Part shown: piece after piece, positions 7,801-13,200 of the stretch
Numbering within the stretch: the stretch's first letter is position 1
How the letters are laid out: the number at the start of each line of letters is the position of its first letter
NCBI GenBank assembly: GCA_002418775.1
Contig: DIEU01000051.1
Coordinates: forward strand, 1 to 17,558
Direction of reading: 5' to 3'
Origin: Firmicutes bacterium UBA5766
GTDB lineage: Bacteria; Bacillota; Desulfotomaculia; Desulfotomaculales; Nap2-2B
Length of the DNA: 17,558 nt
Notes under the pieces: generated by a model
What the model was told of the DNA's origin: nothing
What the model saw: the letters and a program-made list of their open reading frames with translations, nothing else
The model's database searches: none
Made by a program: the position numbers and the translations under genes

Positions 7801-9782
7801 GAGCTGATTTTCGCAATATGAATCGCGTAGTTGAAACCTGTCAGATCAGATCCTACGATCACGATTTTAGCGGCTTTAAGAGTTAACGCCTCACGGTTAT
7901 CGCTCAGGGCAACTCCTAAATCAGCGCGGCGAAACGCCGGTATGTCGTTTATCCCGTCTCCCACAACAGATACAATCCTTCCCTCGCCCTGCAGCTGCTC
8001 TACTATTTTGGCTTTATCTTTGGGTAAAAGTTCACCCCAGACGTCAGAAATTCCAAGTTCACGACCAAGGTTATCCGCAGTTTCCTGTGCATCTCCGGTC
8101 AGTATACCTACCTGCCCAATTTCTTGAGAGCGGAGATCTTCAATAACCCTTAAACTGTTTGGACGAACCGTGTCTTTAAGTCCGATGAGTCCGATCAATT
8201 TATTATCCACTGCCACGTAGGTAACTGTATGCCCGGTCAGGAGCAGCCTTTTGGCCTTGAAAGCCGCTTTCCTCAGATCAACCTTTTCCATCGCCATAAG
8301 ACTGCGGTTGCCTACCAAAACCAGCTTCCCGTCAATTACTCCCCTGACACCCTGTCCCAGTACGACCTTTCGTTTACCCTTTAAATCCATTTTTAAATCT
8401 GAATCACGCGCCTGCTGCGCCAGCGCCCTTGCTGCCGGGTGACTGAGTTTCTTTTCACAGGCTGCGGCCAGACCGGTAATTTCTTCATTCGTATACCGGT
8501 CGTCCAGGGAAATAATAGTTTCTACTTCAGGCCGGCCGAAAGTAAGAACCCCTGTTTTATCCAGCAGAACGACGTCACATTCCGTTAAAACCTCTAGAGC
8601 CTGCAGGTCTTTAATCAGGATGCCCCGGCGGGCAGCGTTGGCCAAACCCGCCCTAAAAGCGGAAGAAACGGATATGCTTGCCGCAGAGGGGCTGGAAGCC
8701 AGTAAAATAGCCAGGCTCTTTCCAATATCTCGCCATAGTAGAAATGCTCCTGCAGAAGCAAGCATGGCAATAACCGATATTTTTTCCGCGTAATTTTTTA
8801 TTGCCCGGCGGTTGCGGGTAGTCTGGCTGGAACGCTGGAATAACTCGTCAAGCTGTTTTTCCAGGGCTTGCTCCATTTCGGTCTTTGACATTACTGTTAT
8901 TTGTCCGTGTTTTATAAGTGAACCGGCCAGTACCTCCGCGCCCGGCTCCCTGATCACCGGCATGAAACTTCCCGTTACAGATGATTCGTCAACCACCGCC
9001 GCCCCGGATAAAACCTCCCCGCTTTTTGGGATCCACTGGCCATGGGCTGCCATAAAGTACTCTGCGGTTACGTCCGGTCCTTCGACCTTTTTACCTTCCA
9101 CCTTCCGGGCTGCAGAGATGATTGTACTGAGGGTGTCCCTTGATTTCTTGAGGGTGAGGCTCTGTAAATAGGCGCTCAAGTTGGTCAGCCACAGGATCGT
9201 CAGGCCTAACAGACTTTGCCGCAGGGTCAGCAGACCGAAACTTGCCAGCCCAAGCAGCAGGTCTTGGTTAATAGTCAGTTTTTGAAATATGTATCCAAAT
9301 CCGCTTTGCAGCAAGGGGTAGGATGATATAAGAGTTGCAGCGGCATTTAAGTTAAACAGGGTTGGCGCCTCAGCGAACCTTGAAGGGCCAGTCAATGATC
9401 GCTGCAGGGTGAGGAAGCCCAGCACACCACCGGTTCCGACCACGTTTATAGTCTGCCATTTAAGATCCATATCCTCAGGTTCAACTATTTTTTGTTTTAC
9501 ACGTTTGGAAGGCCTGGTTTTTTGCCTGAGTTTCGGTCTGAGAGCGCTTAAATCTTTAAGCACCGACTCTAGTGTCCGGTTTGACGGTTCGTGTACGATA
9601 AGGATTCGGCCGGTCAGGGGATTTGCGACAACCAACTGGACATCGGCAAGAACAGCAAAGTGATCCTCAATGATCCGTGCAGCGGAAGGGTTGCGGCAAA
9701 GCTCGGGAACAGTCAGGCGGAGGCGGCCGGGAACATAGTGGTAACGCCACTTCTTGGATTCAGGAGCCAAGTTTAAAGACAC
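4848..9782 (-). CDS. Tandem double P-type ATPase (CtpI-like)
   Basis: This 1644-residue membrane protein holds two P-type ATPases. Residues about 13-85 resemble an HMA2 domain without CxxC. The first unit (about 110-712) has D408KTG, HP at 448-449, TGD at 562 and GDGIND at 608-613. Its actuator motif reads TGSF (270-273) instead of TGES, and its membrane CPC motif reads SPS (364-366). A basic linker (713-750) leads to a Ca2+-ATPase-type unit with TGES (929-932), PEGLP (1046-1050), D1089KTGTLT, KGAP (1221), TGD (1323) and GDGVND (1395-1400). N1462, E1465, N1490, T1493 and E1494 align with SERCA cation ligands, with Asp replaced by Glu at the last. Mycobacterial CtpI/CtpH have this size and layout; the cation is unknown, Ca2+ or another divalent ion being likely. 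The longest frame starts at GTG 9782, but GAGGTG lies on that codon and suits TTG at 9770 (9-nt spacing). Confidence 0.9.
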   Translation of the reverse strand: MSLNLAPESKKWRYHYVPGRLRLTVPELCRNPSAARIIEDHFAVLADVQLVVANPLTGRILIVHEPSNRTLESVLKDLSALRPKLRQKTRPSKRVKQKIVEPEDMDLKWQTINVVGTGGVLGFLTLQRSLTGPSRFAEAPTLFNLNAAATLISSYPLLQSGFGYIFQKLTINQDLLLGLASFGLLTLRQSLLGLTILWLTNLSAYLQSLTLKKSRDTLSTIISAARKVEGKKVEGPDVTAEYFMAAHGQWIPKSGEVLSGAAVVDESSVTGSFMPVIREPGAEVLAGSLIKHGQITVMSKTEMEQALEKQLDELFQRSSQTTRNRRAIKNYAEKISVIAMLASAGAFLLWRDIGKSLAILLASSPSAASISVSSAFRAGLANAARRGILIKDLQALEVLTECDVVLLDKTGVLTFGRPEVETIISLDDRYTNEEITGLAAACEKKLSHPAARALAQQARDSDLKMDLKGKRKVVLGQGVRGVIDGKLVLVGNRSLMAMEKVDLRKAAFKAKRLLLTGHTVTYVAVDNKLIGLIGLKDTVRPNSLRVIEDLRSQEIGQVGILTGDAQETADNLGRELGISDVWGELLPKDKAKIVEQLQGEGRIVSVVGDGINDIPAFRRADLGVALSDNREALTLKAAKIVIVGSDLTGFNYAIHIAKISSEVARQNLILSAVANIFGLALALGAYTNPLAATVLSNASNLAVLLNSARLLKMNGHGGAGNRRKAGYKERNARKYCPQAKGQNKIKPVLRNMFPIRIAHGAISRMWFEMAQEEVIDVLRTHQENGLSREESNQRFKFFGPNLLQEPKKPSAMALFFGQFQNLVTKLLLGAGMVSFILGEFADGMGIILVVVLEAVVGAIQERRAEDSLANLKKLAAPEAIVIRDGLKRKIEANLLVPGDVIILEAGCLAPADSRLIETSCFEVEESLLTGESAPVCKQNGICQNGYQGVTGQNNMVFMGSLVTRGRAKAVVVATGRSTEMGKIASLLENVEAETTPLQKQLNKLSRDLSLACIGVCGMVTLGGIARGRPLYDMLRIGVSLAVGAIPEGLPAIVTIAMAFGVQRMVKRNAIVKRLPSVETLAYATVICSDKTGTLTTNEMTVTSVYTGRYFYEVDGTGFLPYGSFWQEGKKVNPCESEALGRTLVGCVLCNNAGLYQNSAVNSWEIQGDPTEGAMLVAAAKAGIYQNRLRCRRIQEVPFDPLKRLMAVVVEKEDQERLVFVKGAPDELLLLCGSACSGESELFLDLKQRNEIAIANEKMTRDALRVVAVAFKYLVKKDTPYDEDELFRELTFAGLLGMIDPPRPEVQDAVAKCQQAGIKVNMITGDHRNTAVAVAKKLAILNDGMVISGKEIEEMNESQLAEQIDRIDVIYRASPLQKLKVVRAFKKKGYVVIMTGDGVNDAPAVKEADIGIAMGKTGTDVTREASCITLTDDSFATIVAAVEEGRAIKSNIRKFIRYVLAGNLGEIAAVSSAALLNLPIPLEPGHILWINLVTEGIPALALGMEPPNPKGMNFPPSQPDGSIFGEGLGRKIITRGLGIGTTTLGLFTGVYLLNPGNLPKAKTIAFANLVASQMFHVFDCRSRNKNTEDIGLEYNRYLPPAVAISSGLLLGAIYFPGLRTILRTYPLGILDWGAILLSSGFLGRL

Positions 9783-9860
9783 CTCGTTATGTATAGGTCC
9801 GCATTAGCTTAATTATTAGATTTTCTCCGTTTTGTCTCATAATATTCTTAATAAATCGGC

Positions 9861-9898
9861 GTAGGGCAAGCAAGAACCGTCCCTTGCCCCCTTGCTAC
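9861..9898. repeat. Compound inverted repeat, possible interspersed element
   Basis: GGGCAAG (9864-9870) pairs with CTTGCCC (9883-9889) across a 12-nt loop containing AAGAACCGTCCC. An outer GTAG (9861-9864) and CTAC (9895-9898) flank it. Similar AAGAACCGTCCC-bearing palindromes recur between genes in Clostridia genomes as far as I remember, but I see only one copy in this window, so its status as a dispersed repeat is not established. Confidence 0.35.
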
Positions 9899-9904
9899 CT
9901 ATTT

Positions 9905-9940
9905 GCCAAAAGAAAGAACCTCGCATTATGGAGGTTCCTT
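9905..9940 (-). terminator. Intrinsic terminator after the 83-aa gene
   Basis: On the minus strand a 10-bp stem with one mismatch (9940-9931 with 9922-9913) and an 8-nt loop is followed by CTTTCTTTT. It lies 37 bp beyond the stop codon of the 83 aa gene and would separate the two-gene unit from the P-type ATPase gene, which then needs its own promoter. Confidence 0.7.
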
Positions 9941-9977
9941 AAAGCATTCGTTGTATTGACAGTTTTGTAATGGTGAA

Positions 9978-10229
9978 TTAATTATGTTTTGACCGGAAAA
10001 AGGACACCCCGGCCAAAAGATTGTATCCCGATTCCCGGCTCTTCAAACGTATATACTCCCAAAAATCGCCTAAAAAATCTTCCCACACAAGGGCAGCCTG
10101 CTTGCTGCCATCTTCCTTTTTCTTTATCTCCACTGTCGTATCCACTGCTTCTTTCAACAGCGAAAAAGCCGCCACAAGCTTGTCATGCAGTGCATCAGCG
10201 CTCAACGCACCCATCCCTTTACTGTTCAA
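9978..10229 (-). CDS. Hypothetical 83-aa protein, coupled to EASERV-type protein
   Basis: I do not recognise this family. The 83-residue product is soluble-looking, without a membrane segment or signal peptide. It is predicted mostly helical in the first half, with a charged KKKEDGSK stretch (about 37-44), then aromatic residues (W49, F52, F56, W57, Y59). It starts with TTG at 10229, only 3 bp after the stop codon of the upstream gene. An internal ATG (residue 6) is possible, but neither start has a strong ribosome binding site, so translational coupling is likely. A terminator follows it. Tight coupling suggests it works with the membrane protein encoded before it. Confidence 0.6.
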   Translation of the reverse strand: MNSKGMGALSADALHDKLVAAFSLLKEAVDTTVEIKKKEDGSKQAALVWEDFLGDFWEYIRLKSRESGYNLLAGVSFFRSKHN

Positions 10230-10232
10230 GTA

Positions 10233-11033
10233 TTATTTCTCATTTGGAGCCGCCGGAACAGATTCGCCCTCAGTCCTGATTTCATCATCAATTATGTTCC
10301 TGGACCTCTCGAATTGGGCTTCGGCCAGTATATCCTCAACGTCCTCTTTTAGATTTGAGATAATGCCCTGCACTCTTTCGGAAGCCTCCATGGTCTCCTT
10401 CAACGCCCACTTGGTAACAGGCTTCAGCGATTTGGCTGCCGAGGGCAAAAACAATAATGCCAGGATTGCCGCACCCAGGCCCCATTTAAATCCACGGCCT
10501 TCGCGGGAATTCATCAGTTCAGAGAACCGGCAGCGTATGGTACCCCGCTTCTGAAGCTGCTGCACAGCATGCAGTATCTCGCCGGGAGCATAACCCATTT
10601 CCTGCATTTCTTCCATAATGTCCCGCGTTTTCTCGCGGGCGTGAAAATTGTTGGGGTTTGCCCGCATCTCCGCGCGAATCTCATCACGCATGACGTCTAA
10701 CAGCTGCCTGTCATACGCATCCAACCGACTAGAGTTCATACTCCCCCTAATTTCACTGACGAGTTCTCTCTTTAACTGCTCCCAATCCTGGCGGTCATTC
10801 CCCGGTAGTTTTCCCCACCCCCGCCCGTATTCATTTTCGTGTTCTTCGCAATGTCTCAACTCTTTTATGATCTCCCTTTTCAGACTCTCCCTGGTTTGCC
10901 GATCCTGTATCGGCGGCATATGTTCAATTTTCCGCTCTCCGGCTCGCATATCCAACAGTTCATTCTTCAAATCCTCTTTCAGGGCTCTCACCCGCTCCTC
11001 TTCAGCCAAGTCTTCCATTCTATCTTGACTCAT
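10233..11033 (-). CDS. Membrane protein with EASERV motif (PacL/DUF5132-like)
   Basis: The chosen start is the ATG at 11033, because AAGGTGA lies 6 bp before it; an in-frame ATG at 11048 has no ribosome binding site. Numbered from that upstream Met, the 271-residue protein has a highly charged helical N-terminus with four related segments of the form LKRE-xxxE-(I/L)R (about 21-35, 55-68, 91-104, 119-132). One membrane segment lies at 188-205, followed by an amphipathic helix containing EASERV (221-226) and EDVEDILAEA. A membrane span followed by EAS-x-RV resembles the PacL/DUF1490 and DUF5132 proteins linked to P-type ATPases, where PacL scaffolds pump platforms. The His/Asp-rich metal-binding tail of PacL1 is absent. 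Placement beside the double P-type ATPase supports a role with it. The family assignment rests on motif resemblance. Confidence 0.7.
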   Translation of the reverse strand: MSQDRMEDLAEEERVRALKEDLKNELLDMRAGERKIEHMPPIQDRQTRESLKREIIKELRHCEEHENEYGRGWGKLPGNDRQDWEQLKRELVSEIRGSMNSSRLDAYDRQLLDVMRDEIRAEMRANPNNFHAREKTRDIMEEMQEMGYAPGEILHAVQQLQKRGTIRCRFSELMNSREGRGFKWGLGAAILALLFLPSAAKSLKPVTKWALKETMEASERVQGIISNLKEDVEDILAEAQFERSRNIIDDEIRTEGESVPAAPNEK

Positions 11034-11180
11034 TTTTTTCACCTTCATAAAAGATTTCTTTTAACTCTTATCTCTATTATTTCACCTGATATTACTATTA
11101 TTCACATAGTTTTCCATGACCTGTTATAAAATTGCTCTGCGCAATCGTCCTGCAGTTAAACCAGGCCAATATTAAACAGC

Positions 11181-11225
11181 CTATAAATAAAAATGCCTCT
11201 GATCATTTTAAGAGATCAGCAGGCA
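11181..11225 (-). terminator. Intrinsic terminator after the 84-aa gene
   Basis: On the minus strand TGCCTGCTGATC (11225-11214) pairs with GATCAGAGGCA (11204-11194), with one bulged base and a 9-nt loop, and is followed by TTTTTATTTATAG. It lies 48 bp after the stop of the leftward 84 aa gene, so that gene forms its own transcription unit. Confidence 0.75.
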
Positions 11226-11272
11226 AACACTTATTGATTATTTTTTTAAGGACCCGGTGTGAAGATATCCGT

Positions 11273-11527
11273 TCAGGCCCCTTTGTTAACTAAAATTCCC
11301 TGATCTGAAAATAGCGACGCCCTTGACCCCGACTTATATTTTAAATTGGCGCCGCCAGTATACTCTACATCAATTACCCTTGTTGATAGAGCCTGATCAA
11401 GACAGATAACTATATCCATACCGACTGCTTCGCCTTCTTCCCTGAAACGTTGTACTATTTCCAACCCATTAAGACCTCCCTCATTTTCTCTGAGAATCCT
11501 TACCAGAGAACGCAATAACTTCTCCAC
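11273..11527 (-). CDS. Hypothetical 84-aa protein, possible winged-helix fold
   Basis: I do not recognise this gene. It starts with GTG at 11527, with AGGAGTG 7 bp upstream. The 84-residue product has a leading amphipathic helix (LLRSLVRILREN), a second helix around LNGLEIVQRFREEG (about 19-32), a third around MDIVICLDQALSTRVI, and then a beta-rich end. The helix-helix-helix-strand order is compatible with a small winged-helix domain, but this is only a guess from the pattern. It has no membrane segment and no Cys pair for metal. It is monocistronic between a long leader and a terminator. Confidence 0.6.
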   Translation of the reverse strand: MEKLLRSLVRILRENEGGLNGLEIVQRFREEGEAVGMDIVICLDQALSTRVIDVEYTGGANLKYKSGSRASLFSDQGILVNKGA

Positions 11528-11930
11528 ATTTCTTCACTCCTCTCCTTTTAATCGATACTGATTCTTCCTAACACCGCTACACAGCGCAAAGGTCAAGATT
11601 CAGGCGCACTCTTTTAATTCGATGATTAAGCTCATTTCCTGATTTTCATACCTGGAATTCATTCCTTCTATAGCCCGCCGGGAAAGCCCCCGCTTTATCC
11701 TGTGCCGTCCTCTACCGGGTAAAGCTACTTAAGCCATAATAAACTTGTTTCTTTAATTCAGTATTAAATAATGGTTAAGATTATGAAAAGCCACCAGGAA
11801 AAGCATGCTGCATAATTTATCAGAGAAGTCAACCCATAGTTTCTGCCAGCAATTAGTTATCTAAAACAGCACATATTACTTAAGAACCGGCGGAAAACTA
11901 AGCTAAATTAATAAGCGGGGTGAAAATAAA
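11528..11930. other. Divergent intergenic region with competing hairpins
   Basis: About 400 bp separate the leftward 84 aa gene from the rightward 125 aa gene and hold no credible coding frame. A GC-rich patch at 11671-11725 stands out from the AT-rich surroundings. AAAGC (11683-11687) can pair with GCTTT (11692-11696), and GCTTTATCC (11692-11700) can instead pair with GGGTAAAGC (11717-11725, one G-U). The two structures share a strand, so they are mutually exclusive. It may be a structured leader on either strand; it matches no riboswitch class I recognise. Confidence 0.4.
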
Positions 11931-12308
11931 TTGTTGGATGAATTGGGACTTGTGGTTGTAAAGGCATTACGCCGCAACACCATACTTTTTGCCGGAGCGG
12001 CTGTCGCTTTTGTAACTATTAAACTGTTTAAAAGACCTCTTCGTTCCCTGGTGGTAGCCGTCACCCGCGGAACACTCGACATTTCCGATCGCGTAACTTC
12101 AACCGCCGGTTCGATAAAAAAAGATCTTACCAGAATTGTTGAATCGGCCAGAGAAGAAGTAAAGGCAGACGCAGACAGAAAAAATAAAGATAATCCGGCG
12201 CCTGTTCAAGTTGATCCTGCGCATATCAAGGGAGAAATGCAGGAACCAGAAGAAAGTCAGACAGCAAATAACTCTGTAAAAGTGGAATCTCCTGAATCCG
12301 ATTTGTAA
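11931..12308 (+). CDS. Small membrane protein, PacL/DUF5132-like
   Basis: The product has 125 residues. It starts with TTG; GGGGTGA sits 8 bp upstream and no better start exists. One membrane segment (about 17-31) is followed by a basic stretch and an amphipathic helix with DISDRV at 50-55, the position taken by EASERV in the leftward membrane protein at 10233-11033, then SIKKDLTRIVESAREEV (61-77). The rest is polar, acidic and probably disordered, with no His/Asp metal-binding tail. The arrangement resembles P-ATPase-associated PacL/DUF5132 proteins. Two such proteins near one tandem P-type ATPase suggest paralogous scaffold components. It could also be a generic YtxH-like membrane protein, so the function is tentative. 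Confidence 0.65.
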   Translation: MLDELGLVVVKALRRNTILFAGAAVAFVTIKLFKRPLRSLVVAVTRGTLDISDRVTSTAGSIKKDLTRIVESAREEVKADADRKNKDNPAPVQVDPAHIKGEMQEPEESQTANNSVKVESPESDL

Positions 12309-12362
12309 AAAAACAATAATCCAAACCCGGCGAACAACAGCAAGGGGCTCGTTGATAAAGAT

Positions 12363-12416
12363 TTAACACAAATTTTATTTTGCTTTAACTCTTTTTCAAT
12401 AATTTTAGCCTAATAT
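12363..12416 (+). promoter_or_regulatory. PhoP-box-like promoter of PstS-like gene
   Basis: TTAACA (12363), TTTATT (12374) and TTAACT (12385) lie exactly 11 bp apart on the coding strand. A -10-like TAATAT follows at 12411-12416, so the last hexamer overlaps the -35 position, as expected for PhoP-activated promoters. Period and orientation match the array upstream of the phosphatase gene. The gene downstream is PstS-like, which fits phosphate control. Only two of the three hexamers are close to consensus in an AT-rich stretch. Confidence 0.5.
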
Positions 12417-12452
12417 ATTAGCAGCGTAATAAAAACAAAAGGAGGTATTATT

Positions 12453-13010
12453 TTGGGCTTTAGAAAATCCGGGTTTGGATTTGTTGCGCTTGCTGTTGTT
12501 GGTCTTTTATCGCTTTCCCGTGACGCGGTAGCGATCGTGGTAAACTCCGGCAACCCTGTTACAGGCCTGAACATAAAAGATGTGGCAGACATTTACTCCG
12601 GTAGAATAGATGATTGGAGCGAAGTTGGAGGAAATTCGGGTAAAATAACGGTAATTGCCCGGGCAGAGGGTTCCAGCGCCAGAAATGCCTTTGAGAAAAA
12701 GGTTATGCATCAAGAAAGAATAACGGCTGAAGCTATTTTTAAAAATTCCAACAGTGAAGTACAAGAGGCCGTTTCTCATGACATCTCCGCTATTGGTTTC
12801 GTTTCCCTGGACTACACTTATGGTCTTAGGGTTTTGGCGCTAAATGGCATAGAATGTAATATGGAGAACTATCTTAATGGCAGCTATCCTTTATTGAATA
12901 ACCTAAATTTTATTCCGGGAATATCTTACCAGCAACTTGAAGGAGTTAAAAATTTTACTTATGGACAAGCGCAAGATTTAGCCAGAGAAAAGAAATCCTT
13001 GCCCTTATAA
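12453..13010 (+). CDS. Short PstS-like phosphate-binding protein
   Basis: This is an exported periplasmic-binding-type protein, probably for phosphate or a related oxyanion. It starts with TTG 6 bp after AAAGGAGGT. A signal peptide covers about 1-27, with AVA at 25-27. The mature part resembles the second half of PstS: NPVTGLNIKDVADIYSG (34-50), a DDWSEVGG segment (53-60), RAEGSSAR (70-77) in place of the phosphate loop REGSGTR, AIGFVSLD (113-120) and NGSYPL (142-147). At 185 residues it is much shorter than PstS (about 270-300) and lacks the first lobe. Short PBP-like proteins of this kind occur elsewhere, so it need not be a broken gene. No Pst permease genes lie nearby, so a sensing or scavenging role is as likely as transport. 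The upstream phased TTAACA repeats suggest induction by phosphate starvation. Confidence 0.75.
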   Translation: MGFRKSGFGFVALAVVGLLSLSRDAVAIVVNSGNPVTGLNIKDVADIYSGRIDDWSEVGGNSGKITVIARAEGSSARNAFEKKVMHQERITAEAIFKNSNSEVQEAVSHDISAIGFVSLDYTYGLRVLALNGIECNMENYLNGSYPLLNNLNFIPGISYQQLEGVKNFTYGQAQDLAREKKSLPL

Positions 13011-13086
13011 CAAGAAATTTTAAAACGGCTTTTTCTCCCTGTAGGAATAAAAAATCTAAGTTGCACTACGCTCCAAGAAAAGGGTA

Positions 13087-13137
13087 GGCGCCAATCCGTT
13101 AAGGATACCGGACCTGCTCTTTTTCGTTAGAGGCGCT
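13087..13137. other. GC-rich stem-loop between convergent genes
   Basis: GGCGCC (13087-13092) can pair with GGCGCT (13132-13137, one G-U), enclosing a smaller TCCG/CGGA stem. It lies between the stop of the PstS-like gene and the bidirectional terminator. No U-tract follows, so it is not itself a terminator. The function is unknown. Confidence 0.3.
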
Positions 13138-13144
13138 GAAAAGA

Positions 13145-13180
13145 TTAGCCCTGCTGACAAAGCAGGGCTAAATTGTATTT
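13145..13180. terminator. Bidirectional terminator between convergent genes
   Basis: A perfect 10-bp stem (TTAGCCCTGC at 13145-13154, GCAGGGCTAA at 13162-13171) has a 7-nt loop. On the minus strand it is followed by TCTTTTC and serves the leftward double-cubane reductase gene, whose stop codon is 30 bp away. On the plus strand a T-rich ATTGTATTTTC follows and can end the PstS-like transcript. Confidence 0.85.
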
Positions 13181-13200
13181 TCAAATGAAAGAATCTGCCG

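Noticed and set aside
10021..10554. 177-codon open frame on the plus strand
   Set aside because: Antisense to the EASERV-type protein and the 83 aa gene; Ser/Phe-rich composition typical of a shadow frame and no ribosome binding site.
11784..11816. Tiny 10-codon ATG frame in the divergent intergenic region
   Set aside because: No ribosome binding site and no recognisable leader-peptide feature.
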